NCBI GenBank assembly: GCA_964545285.1 | Contig: CAZJEW010000001.1 | Location: 1 to 63,390, forward strand | DNA: 63,390 nt | Direction of reading: 5' to 3' | From: CAG-1000 sp964545285 | Lineage (GTDB): Bacteria > Bacillota_I > Bacilli_A > RF39 > UBA660 | In this document: one piece after another, positions 18,301 to 25,788 of the stretch | Position numbering within the stretch: the first letter of the stretch is position 1 | Layout: the number at the start of each line of letters is the position of its first letter | Position numbers and translations under genes: made by a program | Notes under the pieces: model-generated | Database searches by the model: none | Seen by the model: only the letters and a program-made list of their open reading frames with translations | Told to the model about the DNA's origin: nothing

Positions 18301-18493
18301 AATCGTCATAATTTTTTAACGAATTAAAAGCTACAGTTGCTTCATTTAATGTTGGATAAACTAATAGTAAATCTTTTTTGGTATGACTAAAAATATATAG
18401 AATAACTTCCATATATATACTATTATTTGACACATACAAATTATGATTATTTAAATCAAAATCAAATAATCTTTCACACAGTCTCCTCTTCAT
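15344..18493 (-). CDS. mfd: Transcription-repair coupling factor
   Basis: 1049 residues, about 130 shorter than B. subtilis Mfd, mostly in the N-terminal UvrB-homology and linker regions. Visible: RNA-polymerase-interacting (CarD-like) domain with KIGDYVVHRKSGIGIYMGL, Walker A GDVGYGKTEV, DEEHRFGVEQKE, SATPIPRSLQMS and the C-terminal TRCF domain with ELGSGYKISMRDLAIRGAGDILG. It removes stalled polymerase and recruits UvrA. The start overlaps the end of pth by 20 bp. The fin gene usually between pth and mfd is absent. Confidence 0.96.
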   Translation of the reverse strand: MKRRLCERLFDFDLNNHNLYVSNNSIYMEVILYIFSHTKKDLLLVYPTLNEATVAFNSLKNYDDSVYIFPEDDFITKSAIAISPDLLFLRLKILNSLLNKDKKIVITHYNSFVKKLPNREDFVKNEIVLKKNSNINRDNLIKKLYNIGYKKESLVMNTSEFAIRGFVMDIFPIHEENPVRIEFFDDAIESIKYFDETTQKTIDSKCIDSITINAIKDDFGNNKTSIIDFFDNILTIYINYNELIKIEKMNIPQIKYLDIQNEIFKVKDLIKETDIYINTIDNNKKYDLVIEAKSIEYYNNNKNEFINDIIKNNGTLYSINDKTITSLKAKNIKIENEYLENGFIYNNNYYYSDNDLFKFTKAPKLISDYKYGNKIDSLDKLKIGDYVVHRKSGIGIYMGLKTIEKNGLKKDYILIQYKGSDKLYLPVEDIEKLYKYTSKEGAKPIIHKLNSVEWTKTKLKIKNRLKDITGELLKIYKERNKATIEPFSKDDENQLIFESEFQYDVTVDQYKSSEEIKRDLEKRSPMERLLCGDVGYGKTEVIFRAIFKTVMNGKQVAYLCPTTILSYQQYNSALDRFKNYGVNIALINRDFTNKDVQNKLNKLKEGKIDVIFGTHRLLSKDVIFKDLGLLVIDEEHRFGVEQKEKIKSMKSNVHVLSVSATPIPRSLQMSLVGIRDMSLIESAPKNRYPVQTYVIEYNEMLLRESVINEMSRGGQCFILYNNIFNMEKELIKLNKLIPEARIGYAHGKMSKNEMQERVYEFTNYKYDVLLSTTIIENGIDIPNANTIIVLDADRFGLSQLYQIRGRVGRSNRIAYAYLMYRKERVLTSTAVKRLEAIKEFTELGSGYKISMRDLAIRGAGDILGSEQAGFIDSIGVDMYLDLINEEVKGINIDDEDDNKTIIPIDVETHIDENVTDENSIIISLHKKINGITTKKELIDVMDEIKDRFGRTNEQLEIYAYEKYLEKLLLVSNVLVLKNNDIKIVFKLNEKSYSNINVEKLFVDSMKISIKFNFEYLNKSILITLLKATLDENYIFYSVRLLELINNLKK

Positions 18494-19052
18494 TTTTATC
18501 CTTTTTATTATATTTTGCCATTAATCCATCTATGCCTAAAGCAGGAAAATCATTAATAATATTATTAATTGTTGGCAAAATGTTTAAAATTCTCTCATAA
18601 TCAGTTTTGGAAAATTCTCCCAAAACATAATCAAATAATTTGGTTTTAGTTTTAGAAGTGCCAATTCTAACTCTAGCTATTTTTTCTGTACCAATTTTAT
18701 TAATTATATCATTTATACCATTATGTCCAGCAGAACTTCCCCCTCGTTTAATTTTGAATGTTCCAGTCTTAAAAACCACATCATCATATATTACTAAAAT
18801 ATCATTTTCAGAAAGATTATAATAATCAAAATATTTTCTTACAACATCACCAGATAAATTCATATAACTTAATGGTTTTAATAAAATTGTTTTTTCGCCA
18901 TTAATAATTGTTTCTGCATATAAACCATTATGTTTATTTTTAAATTTTAAATTGTATTGTTCTGCATAACAATCCAAAGCTATAAAGCCAATATTATGTC
19001 TTGTTTTTATATAGTCTTTTCCAGGATTACCCAAACCAACTATTAATTTCAT
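18474..19052 (-). CDS. pth: Peptidyl-tRNA hydrolase
   Basis: 192 residues, full length. VGLGNPGKDYIKTRHNIGF carries the catalytic His; LKPLSYMNLSG, VIYDDV and GGSSAGHNGI are the other signature segments. It frees tRNA from dropped-off peptidyl-tRNA. The start overlaps the rsmI stop (ATGA). Confidence 0.97.
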   Translation of the reverse strand: MKLIVGLGNPGKDYIKTRHNIGFIALDCYAEQYNLKFKNKHNGLYAETIINGEKTILLKPLSYMNLSGDVVRKYFDYYNLSENDILVIYDDVVFKTGTFKIKRGGSSAGHNGINDIINKIGTEKIARVRIGTSKTKTKLFDYVLGEFSKTDYERILNILPTINNIINDFPALGIDGLMAKYNKKDKNEEETV

Positions 19053-19894
19053 AATAATTTCTCCTTACATTCATTATACAGCTCATTTTTAGAAATTCCA
19101 TACAATGTCGCAATTTCTTTAATTGCATTTGACATTTTATAACCTCTATCAATTAGTTCTGATACTTTGGAGACATAATCAACTTCATCATCTGTATTTT
19201 TATTACCATCAATAATAATTACAAACTCACCTTTAGGATCTTTATAATAGTCGATTGCATCAGATACTTTTCCTCTAAATACTTCTTCATATATTTTCGA
19301 TATTTCTCTGCTTATAGACATTTTTCTATTACCTAAGATCTTTTCAATACATTTTAACGTATCAATTATTCTGTGTGGAGATTCATAAAAAATAATTGTA
19401 TATGGAATGCTACATATTTTTTTTAATTCATTACATTTTATTGAATTCTTACTATTTAAAAAACCATAAAAAAGAAATTTTGAATTATCTAATCCAGACA
19501 TATTTATTGCTGGCAAAAGAGCGCTTGGACCTGGAAGTGCAATGACATTGACATTATTATCTATTAAATAGTTTGTTATAACTTCTCCAGGATCAGATAT
19601 AAGCGGAGTCCCTCTATCACTCATATATACCACGTCATTACCCGTCTTTATAATTTCAAAAATCTTATCTTTGTTTTTTTCTTCTGAGTATTTATGACAC
19701 GAAAATATTTTTTTGTTTTTTATATCTAATTTGCTTAACAAAAGTTTTGAAACTCTTGTGTCTTCAGCAAATATATAACAACTATCTTTTAAAACGTTAA
19801 TTGCCCTTAAAGTAATATCTTCTAAATTACCTATAGGTGTAGGTATTAAATATAATTTACCATTATTATTTTTTTTATAACTATTTTGAATCAT
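19049..19894 (-). CDS. rsmI: 16S rRNA 2'-O-ribose methyltransferase RsmI
   Basis: 281 residues. LYLIPTPIGNLEDITLRA, FAEDTRVSKLLL, SDRGTPLISDPG and the ALPGPSALLPAINMSGL loop are the RsmI signatures. It methylates C1402 of 16S rRNA with SAM. A GGAGG ribosome site precedes the ATG; it follows the methyltransferase gene at 19904 by 9 bp. Confidence 0.95.
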   Translation of the reverse strand: MIQNSYKKNNNGKLYLIPTPIGNLEDITLRAINVLKDSCYIFAEDTRVSKLLLSKLDIKNKKIFSCHKYSEEKNKDKIFEIIKTGNDVVYMSDRGTPLISDPGEVITNYLIDNNVNVIALPGPSALLPAINMSGLDNSKFLFYGFLNSKNSIKCNELKKICSIPYTIIFYESPHRIIDTLKCIEKILGNRKMSISREISKIYEEVFRGKVSDAIDYYKDPKGEFVIIIDGNKNTDDEVDYVSKVSELIDRGYKMSNAIKEIATLYGISKNELYNECKEKLL

Positions 19895-19903
19895 ATATAC
19901 CTC

Positions 19904-20650
19904 CTAGGAAAACATATTCAATATTTCTTTTGTATAGCTCCCATCATCATTGTGAACAATTAGCGGTTTCATTACTTCGAAACCCATTTTACCATTTTTA
20001 GTTCCGGATATCAAAATCAAATTAGAATGCATATTATTTTTAGAGTATACAAACCTAATTTTTTTTGGTTCAATATTATATTTTCTCATTAAACATATAA
20101 TATCAATTAACCTTTCGGTTCTATGGACTAAATATAATTTACCATTATTTTTAAGTAATTTTCTGGATATTTTAAATATATCATCAAGAGAAACGTTAAT
20201 CTCATGTCTAGATATTGCTTTACTTATTGTAATGTTTTTTACACTATTTATGTAGTTTTTAAAGTATGGCGGATTACAGGAGATAATGTCAAATTTATCA
20301 GATTCAAATCTATTATACGTATCATTAATATTTTCGTTTATTATTTTGATTTGTTTATCTAATTTGTTCTTTTTAACTGATTTTACAGCTAAATCGTAAA
20401 TTCGTTTTTGTATTTCTATTCCATAAATTTTTGCATTTGTTCTTTTTGTTAAAATTATCGGAATAGGAGCATTTCCTGTACATAGATCTAAAATATTGTG
20501 TGTGTTTTTATAAATATCAATAAAATATGGGAGAATGATAGAATCTAAACTAAATTTAAAACAATTGTTGTCTTGATATATTTTTAAATCATTAAAATAT
20601 GCAAGATCATTTTCTACTACATTTTTTTTCGCATTTTTCGCATTTGTCAT
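19904..20650 (-). CDS. tRNA1(Val) adenine-N6 methyltransferase-like protein
   Basis: 248 residues, YabB/TrmN6 family. SAM-binding LDLCTGNAPIPIIL and the N6-methyltransferase motif NPPYFKN are clear, which indicates amino-group methylation of an adenine. The family acts on A37 of tRNA-Val in E. coli. It overlaps the end of ricT by 44 bp; a start some codons later is possible because the first 12 residues are unusual and no good ribosome site is seen for the first ATG. Confidence 0.85.
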   Translation of the reverse strand: MTNAKNAKKNVVENDLAYFNDLKIYQDNNCFKFSLDSIILPYFIDIYKNTHNILDLCTGNAPIPIILTKRTNAKIYGIEIQKRIYDLAVKSVKKNKLDKQIKIINENINDTYNRFESDKFDIISCNPPYFKNYINSVKNITISKAISRHEINVSLDDIFKISRKLLKNNGKLYLVHRTERLIDIICLMRKYNIEPKKIRFVYSKNNMHSNLILISGTKNGKMGFEVMKPLIVHNDDGSYTKEILNMFS

Positions 20651-21413
20651 CTAATATAAATTCCTTTTTTTCACCATCTTCACTTGTCAAAATATATTTT
20701 TTATTTGGAATATCCAAAAAAGTTACTATCCCTTTGAATCCTTCCTTTTCTAACCTTTGACCATATTCAGGAAGTATACTCCTGTTATTAGTATATAATT
20801 CATCCTCATACTTTAAACAGCATAACAATCTTCCACAAAGACCATTAATTTTAGTTGGATTAAGGGCTAAATTTTGATTTTTAACCATATTAATAGTAAC
20901 AGAATCTAAATCATTTAAAAAACAAGAACAACATAATTTTCTTCCGCATGGTCCTACACCAGATATTTCTTTTGCTTTATCTCTTACGCCTACCTGTCTT
21001 AGTTCGATTCTTGTCTTATATATACCAGCTAATGATTTAGCTAATTCTCTAAAATCCACTCTTCCGTCGGATAAAAATTGAAATATCAACTGTCTTTGAT
21101 CAAATGTATAAAAAGCATCAATAAATTTCATACTTAATTTAAAATCGTTTGATAACTCTTGAGCTTTAATTACTGCTTTTTCTGCTTCCTTGATATTGTT
21201 CTCATTTTGTTTAATATCTTTAGCTGTGGCAACTTTGACTACTTTGGCATGTTCTTTTTCTGATGTATTCTTGCATATATTAACAATTTTTCCAAATTGC
21301 AAACCTCTTTCAGTTTCTACTACAACGTAATCATTTATTTCCAGTTCTAAATTGTTATCAAAAAAAGCATATTGTTTTCCTTTACTCTTAAATTCAACAT
21401 ATACTATTTTCAT
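20607..21413 (-). CDS. ricT: PSP1-domain protein RicT (YaaT)
   Basis: 268 residues with the PSP1 domain, including ELRQVGVRDKAKEISGVGPCGRKLCC, the ALNPTKINGLCGRLLCCLKYE segment and the C-terminal CEKCEKKC cysteines. In B. subtilis RicT works with RicA and RicF in an iron-sulfur complex that supports RNase Y-dependent RNA maturation and sporulation. It overlaps holB by 20 bp. The extra Cys cluster at the C-terminus fits cluster binding. Confidence 0.92.
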   Translation of the reverse strand: MKIVYVEFKSKGKQYAFFDNNLELEINDYVVVETERGLQFGKIVNICKNTSEKEHAKVVKVATAKDIKQNENNIKEAEKAVIKAQELSNDFKLSMKFIDAFYTFDQRQLIFQFLSDGRVDFRELAKSLAGIYKTRIELRQVGVRDKAKEISGVGPCGRKLCCSCFLNDLDSVTINMVKNQNLALNPTKINGLCGRLLCCLKYEDELYTNNRSILPEYGQRLEKEGFKGIVTFLDIPNKKYILTSEDGEKKEFILDDKCEKCEKKCSRK

Positions 21414-22200
21414 AATTACACCTCCATAAATCTACTATTAATTTATCAATAAACAAATCTTTATTAATGTTAATATTGCTTTTTTGAATTAGACTATTAA
21501 TAATTAATATTTTTTTACACAATAATTCTACAGAACTACAGGAAATTTTATCATACTTTTCATTCATTATATAACCAACCTTATTATATAATATTGACAA
21601 ATAAATATTATACATTTGTTTAATAACCAGTTTGAACAAATCTCTATCAACTATTATACTATAAATATCACTATTTTTTCCAATAGTTTTTAATTCATTT
21701 TTCTCTATTGCATTAATAGTATCTAATGCTATTTTTGATACTTTCTCATCGCTTTCATAATCTATTGTAGATGATATAAATATTTCTTGGCATCTACTCC
21801 TAATTGTTTTAACTACATTGTCTATATTTGATGTAATTAAAAAAGCATATGTGTTAGGAAATGGTTCTTCTATTGTTTTTAATAACTTATTAAATAAATT
21901 ATCAGAAAGAAGATCAAAATTAGTAATTATATATGCCTTTTTACCATGAATCTGAGAAGTTGTAGACAAATTTGCTAACAATTCATTTATCTGATCTTTA
22001 TTAATAGTCTTTCCGTCAGGTTCTAAAACTATAATATCAGGGTTGTTATCTATAGAAGTTTTTTCTTTAAAGATATAGTCAGATAATACTTTTTCAATTT
22101 CATCTTTACACAATAAATAATTTGTGTTTCCAATTAAAAAAGCGTGACTTATTTTATTTTCACGATTCATATTTGAAAAATAATCATATATTTTTTTCAT
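21394..22200 (-). CDS. holB: DNA polymerase III delta-prime subunit
   Basis: 268 residues, shorter than B. subtilis HolB (329), with the AAA+ fold but without a functional Walker A (HAFLIGNTNYLLC), as expected for the clamp-loader subunit. QIHGKKAYIITNFDLLSDNLFNKLLKTIEEP is the diagnostic segment. The missing part is C-terminal. The ribosome site overlaps the bofA stop codon. Confidence 0.88.
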   Translation of the reverse strand: MKKIYDYFSNMNRENKISHAFLIGNTNYLLCKDEIEKVLSDYIFKEKTSIDNNPDIIVLEPDGKTINKDQINELLANLSTTSQIHGKKAYIITNFDLLSDNLFNKLLKTIEEPFPNTYAFLITSNIDNVVKTIRSRCQEIFISSTIDYESDEKVSKIALDTINAIEKNELKTIGKNSDIYSIIVDRDLFKLVIKQMYNIYLSILYNKVGYIMNEKYDKISCSSVELLCKKILIINSLIQKSNININKDLFIDKLIVDLWRCNYENSIC

Positions 22201-22208
22201 AAGTACTC

Positions 22209-22382
22209 CTATAATATTAAAATAAGAAAAACAATCCCAATTATTCCAGAAAAATCAAATAACGAAACTAAAATTATTGTGTATATATTTATTGGGATTA
22301 TTATTGAATAATTATAAATAATTACATTAATAGTGTACAATATACATAGAGAATATACAATTCTTTTTAATATATAAATCAT
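22209..22382 (-). CDS. bofA: Short BofA-like pro-sigma-K processing inhibitor
   Basis: A 57-residue reading frame (ATG at 22382, AGGAG 6 nt upstream) fills the gap between recR and holB, where Bacillota carry bofA. It has two hydrophobic segments (about 7-28 and 34-57) and, in the second half, the BofA pattern: IPINIYTIILVSLFDFSGIIG resembles the family's P-IN-(x)-TA-(x)-LG-(x)-PG-(x) core, though several Gly and Pro positions differ. BofA holds the SpoIVFB protease inactive during sporulation. The protein is shorter than the 87 residues of B. subtilis BofA, mainly at the N-terminus. Assignment rests on position, topology and the core motif. Confidence 0.72.
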   Translation of the reverse strand: MIYILKRIVYSLCILYTINVIIYNYSIIIPINIYTIILVSLFDFSGIIGIVFLILIL

Positions 22383-22419
22383 CTGAACTCCTATTAATTA
22401 ATATGAATATTGTATTCTA

Positions 22420-23016
22420 TTATGACATTGTTTTTCTGTCATCTAATGCTTTTGAAATCATTATAGGATCTAAATAATCAATATCTCCTCCCATAGGGAT
22501 TCCGTAAGACAATCTAGATATTTTTAAGTTTCTATTTTCTAATTTTTTTTGAATATATAGAGAGGTAACCTCTCCTTCTATTGAAGGATTTAATGCTATA
22601 ATAATTTCTTTAGTAGAAGAAGATATTTTATTGATTAATTTTGATAAATTTAAATCTTCAGGGTTAACTCCATCAATAGGTGATATTAAGCCGTTTAAAA
22701 CAAAAAACTCTCCAGTATATTTGTTAGTTCTTTCGATTGAAAACACAGTTTTAGAATCTTCGACAATACAAATTACACTGTGATTCCTATCTTTATCAGA
22801 ACATATTGAACATAATTCATCGTCAGATAAACAATTGCACGAAATACATCTTTTAATGTTTTTTTTAAAATTAATCAAAGCATCAGATAAATTTATTATA
22901 TCCTCTATGTTTCTTTTTTCAAGAGAATAAACGTATCTCTCAGCAGTTTTTTCTCCAACACCAGGTAACATTTCCAAACTATTCTTTAATAATTCAAAAC
23001 TTTTTGGAACTGCCAT
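22420..23016 (-). CDS. recR: Recombination mediator RecR
   Basis: 198 residues, full length. Helix-hairpin-helix (LEMLPGVGEKTAERY), zinc finger CISCNCLSDDELCSIC and a Toprim domain (ICIVEDSKTVFSIERT) are in order. It helps RecA loading with RecF and RecO. It overlaps or abuts ybaB at 23016. Confidence 0.97.
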   Translation of the reverse strand: MAVPKSFELLKNSLEMLPGVGEKTAERYVYSLEKRNIEDIINLSDALINFKKNIKRCISCNCLSDDELCSICSDKDRNHSVICIVEDSKTVFSIERTNKYTGEFFVLNGLISPIDGVNPEDLNLSKLINKISSSTKEIIIALNPSIEGEVTSLYIQKKLENRNLKISRLSYGIPMGGDIDYLDPIMISKALDDRKTMS

Positions 23017-23309
23017 TAAAATAATCCTCCTAAACCACCAGTATATTTACCAAGTTTTTCATCTTTTTCAGATTTCACCTGATTTAAAACATCATTTATG
23101 GCTACAACAATAACGTCTTCAAGCATTTCTCTATCTTGGATTATATCCTCATTTTTAATCGTTACACGTTTGATATTGTTTTTGCCTGTAGCAATTACAC
23201 ATATATTGTTATCTTCGTGTGTAAATTCTTTCAATTCAATTTCTTTTGTCTTTTTTTCTAAATCACCTTGTATTTTTTTTGCTTGTTGCATAAGAGCTTG
23301 CATATTCAT
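23016..23309 (-). CDS. YbaB/EbfC family nucleoid-associated protein
   Basis: 97 residues from the ATG at 23309, which has GGGA about 8 nt upstream; an ATG at 23327 that overlaps the dnaX stop as ATGA is the alternative. MQALMQQAKKIQGDLEKK and the late LGKYTGGLGGLF are typical. It is a small dimeric DNA-binding protein always found between dnaX and recR. Confidence 0.93.
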   Translation of the reverse strand: MNMQALMQQAKKIQGDLEKKTKEIELKEFTHEDNNICVIATGKNNIKRVTIKNEDIIQDREMLEDVIVVAINDVLNQVKSEKDEKLGKYTGGLGGLF

Positions 23310-23323
23310 ATTTATCATCCCTT

Positions 23324-24949
23324 TCATTGAATGGTGACTATTTCATCACCAAAAATATTTATAGCTTCTTTTTCTAATTCGCTTTTACTCTTTTTATTAT
23401 TGCTTTTCAACTCATCAATAACACTATATTTTATACCATTTGATAAATCATTTATATATTTATCTTTAATTTTTATCCAACTTTTTTCATCTATTGCCAC
23501 AACACTATATTTGCTTTTATATACCAAATTTAATAATTTTTCAATAGCTTCTGTATTTTTATCAAATAAAACGACTTCGAATTTGTTTTTAAATGAAAAT
23601 AAAATATATTTTTTCGAAACGACTTCAGGTGTAGCTTTTAACATTAGACTTGACACTGAGTTATATTCAATATTAGAAATATAGTTATCTATATCGCTAT
23701 ATTTTTTTATAAAAGAAATTTTCATATTTTTATCAGCAAGTGCTAGACAGTTGTTAATCATTATGTCCTTATTATCTGAACATTTAAATGTACTATCAGT
23801 CGATTCGCTTTTTTCTAATGAAGATATCTTTATCGGAGTTTCAGATGATTTATTGCTTTCCTTAATGGTTTCATTATCTTTTTTAAATAAAAGTGAAGAT
23901 TTTATATAATATGTCTCAAATAAAGTTTTTTGATTGTCAGATTTTTTCATAATGATTGATAAATCAAACAATTCAGAAGATAGTTTAATCATTTTATCAA
24001 TATTTAATCCGATAAATCTATCCAGCAACTTACTATATTCACTATCAAAATAATTAATAGTATTATCGTATATTATAACATCTCTGACCACATTTAATAA
24101 TCTTTCACAAATATTATAAAAATTATTTCCATTTTGATATAAAACATCAATAATAGACAGTCCCTCTTTAATATCGAAATCAACAATATTATCCAGTATC
24201 TTGAAAACAATATCCTGCGGAACATCACCAACAAGATCATAAACATCATCTACGCAAACGTTTGTTTTGTTTAATGAAGACAACTGATCTAAATAGTTTA
24301 AAGCATCCCTGAAGGAACCGTCACTAATTTCAGCAACCAATTTGATTACTGAATCATCAATTTTGCTTTTTTCTTTTGATACTATATACTTAAGTCTTTT
24401 TTCAAGTATTTGTGGCGAAATTTTCTTAAAGTCCAGTTTCTGGCATCTAGATAAAACAGTCAAAGGAACCTTATTAATTTCAGTAGTTGCAAGTATAAAA
24501 ACAACATGCTCTGGCGGTTCCTCTAAAGTTTTCAGTAGCGCATTAAATGCACTTGTAGATAGCATATGTACTTCATCTATAATATACACTTTATATTTTA
24601 AGAAACTAGGCATTAATGTTACGTTGTTTCTTATTTCTCTTATTTCATCAACGCCGTTATTACTAGCTGCATCAATTTCAACGATATCCATTATGTTATC
24701 ATCAATATTTTTACATATGTCACACTTTTGACAAGCTTCTCCATCAATCGGGTTTAAACAATTAATAGTACGAGAAAATATTTTAGCTACGCTGGTTTTT
24801 CCAGTTCCTCTAGGCCCACTAAAAACATATGCATGGCCAATTTTATTATTAATAATACTGTTTTTAAGTATTTTAACAACCGTATCTTGTCCATTGACAT
24901 CATTAAAATTTTTAGGTCTGTATTTTCTATATAATGCTAAATATGCCAT
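23324..24949 (-). CDS. dnaX: DNA polymerase III tau (and possibly gamma) subunit
   Basis: 541 residues. AAA+ clamp-loader ATPase: Walker A GPRGTGKTSVAK, zinc cysteines in CLNPIDGEACQKCDIC, Walker B VYIIDEVHMLS, sensor 1 LATTE. Domain III and a C-terminal polymerase/helicase-binding region follow. Codons 414-416 form an A7 run (23702-23708); a -1 slip there gives one more codon and a TAG, for a 417-residue protein that would end where gamma normally ends. It ends overlapping ybaB. Confidence 0.96.
   Translation of the reverse strand: MAYLALYRKYRPKNFNDVNGQDTVVKILKNSIINNKIGHAYVFSGPRGTGKTSVAKIFSRTINCLNPIDGEACQKCDICKNIDDNIMDIVEIDAASNNGVDEIREIRNNVTLMPSFLKYKVYIIDEVHMLSTSAFNALLKTLEEPPEHVVFILATTEINKVPLTVLSRCQKLDFKKISPQILEKRLKYIVSKEKSKIDDSVIKLVAEISDGSFRDALNYLDQLSSLNKTNVCVDDVYDLVGDVPQDIVFKILDNIVDFDIKEGLSIIDVLYQNGNNFYNICERLLNVVRDVIIYDNTINYFDSEYSKLLDRFIGLNIDKMIKLSSELFDLSIIMKKSDNQKTLFETYYIKSSLLFKKDNETIKESNKSSETPIKISSLEKSESTDSTFKCSDNKDIMINNCLALADKNMKISFIKKYSDIDNYISNIEYNSVSSLMLKATPEVVSKKYILFSFKNKFEVVLFDKNTEAIEKLLNLVYKSKYSVVAIDEKSWIKIKDKYINDLSNGIKYSVIDELKSNNKKSKSELEKEAINIFGDEIVTIQ
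23676..23708 (-). promoter_or_regulatory. Candidate programmed -1 frameshift site in dnaX
   Basis: Slippery A-AAA-AAA (23702-23708, minus strand) in frame ATA AAA AAA TAT AGC. After a -1 slip the next codons are ATA TAG. Directly after it AAATATAG can pair with CTATATTT about 12 nt further on, a possible stimulatory hairpin. No Shine-Dalgarno-like stimulator is seen upstream. Confidence 0.45.
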
Positions 24950-24992
24950 AATTCCTCCGTAAATATATTATATCAAATTAAGAGTTATATTT

Positions 24993-25412
24993 CTATCTTT
25001 TATCTTTAAAAAACGATATAAGTTTATCTTGAAAGAAAGGAAATTCGTCATGTGATTTTAAATATTTTGTGTAGGAAACGATGTTTAATGTACTTGATAT
25101 ATTTTTATTATTGTCAGTAATATATATAACCGTTTTAATTCTTGATTCCTCAATTACATCTACACACATTTTGCATGGTTTTAATGAAACATACATTGTG
25201 CAGTCATTTAGATTCCATGTTTTCAATTTGTTTGATGCTTGTTTTATACATAAAATTTCTGCATGTGCTAAGGGATTATTTAATTGTATTTTTTTATTAT
25301 GATTATGTGCTATAATTTTTTCATCTTTTGTTATAACACAAGCAACAGGGACTTCTCCTTCCGCGATTGCTTTTATTACTTCTCTTTCAAGCAAACTAAT
25401 TACTTTTTTCAT
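24993..25412 (-). CDS. tadA: tRNA-specific adenosine deaminase
   Basis: Start at ATG 25412 (AGGA just upstream); an earlier in-frame ATG would overlap the SRP RNA gene. 139 residues. HAEILC carries the zinc ligand and proton-shuttling Glu, LKPCKMC the other two ligands, VPVACVIT the N-terminal strand. It makes inosine at position 34 of tRNA-Arg(ACG). The order ffs-tadA-dnaX is normal in Bacillota. Confidence 0.94.
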   Translation of the reverse strand: MKKVISLLEREVIKAIAEGEVPVACVITKDEKIIAHNHNKKIQLNNPLAHAEILCIKQASNKLKTWNLNDCTMYVSLKPCKMCVDVIEESRIKTVIYITDNNKNISSTLNIVSYTKYLKSHDEFPFFQDKLISFFKDKR

Positions 25413-25430
25413 TTCTTCCTTTATAAAAAT

Positions 25431-25502
25431 AGTGCACATGCAAGTTGTGTTTATGGCTGCTTTCTTCCGATTCTGACCCGTTCACACTTCTTGCATTGCA
25501 CT
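25431..25502 (-). ncRNA. ffs: Signal recognition particle RNA (small, 4.5S-like)
   Basis: About 72 nt. The conserved SRP54-binding hairpin is present on the minus strand: GGTCAG, then an internal loop, GGAAG-AAAGCAGCC, with the usual GGAA-type tetraloop region. The 5' and 3' ends pair (AGTGCA-TGCAAG with CTTGCA-TGCACT). It lacks an Alu domain, unlike the 270-nt B. subtilis scRNA. Strong promoter upstream, T-rich end, then tadA. Confidence 0.92.
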
Positions 25503-25508
25503 GATAAT

Positions 25509-25537
25509 ATTATATCAAATCAAAAGCATAATATCAA
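25509..25537 (-). promoter_or_regulatory. Promoter of the SRP RNA gene
   Basis: Minus strand: TTGATA (25532-25537), 17-bp spacer, TATAAT (25509-25514); the -10 ends 7 bp before the first paired base of the RNA. A parS site begins 12 bp upstream of the -35. Confidence 0.82.
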
Positions 25538-25548
25538 CATTTTTACAA

Positions 25549-25564
25549 TGTTCCACGTGGAACA
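25549..25564. promoter_or_regulatory. parS site 1
   Basis: Perfect 16-bp palindrome TGTTCCACGTGGAACA, matching the ParB-binding consensus TGTTNCACGTGNAACA. Confidence 0.9.
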
Positions 25565-25625
25565 TTATATTTTAACATATAGTATAGAACTTATTTAGAA
25601 AGTATTAATTATAATATATAAAAAT

Positions 25626-25639
25626 ATTTCCCGGGAAAT
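25626..25639. promoter_or_regulatory. Noc-binding site (NBS) 1
   Basis: Perfect 14-bp palindrome ATTTCCCGGGAAAT, identical to the B. subtilis Noc-binding consensus. Confidence 0.88.
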
Positions 25640-25668
25640 ATTTTGTTCGTGTTGTGTTTTTGTTTTTA

Positions 25669-25684
25669 TGTTCCACGTGAAACA
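25669..25684. promoter_or_regulatory. parS site 2
   Basis: TGTTCCACGTGAAACA: fits the parS consensus at all fixed positions, with unlike bases at the two variable positions. Confidence 0.87.
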
Positions 25685-25699
25685 TAAAAGACATTATTT

Positions 25700-25713
25700 A
25701 TTTCCCGGGAAAT
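25700..25713. promoter_or_regulatory. Noc-binding site (NBS) 2
   Basis: Second exact copy of ATTTCCCGGGAAAT, 16 bp from parS site 2. Confidence 0.88.
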
Positions 25714-25746
25714 AATTTACTATATTTTTGTGTTAAAAATCAACAA

Positions 25747-25762
25747 TGTTCCACGTGGAACA
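25747..25762. promoter_or_regulatory. parS site 3
   Basis: Perfect palindrome TGTTCCACGTGGAACA, directly beside the gyrA terminator. Confidence 0.9.
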
Positions 25763-25763
25763 T

Positions 25764-25788
25764 AAAAAAAGAAGCGTTATTCTGCTTC
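25764..25788 (-). terminator. Rho-independent terminator of gyrA
   Basis: Minus strand: GAAGC/GCTTC stem that includes the last gyrA codons, followed by seven T. Confidence 0.6.
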
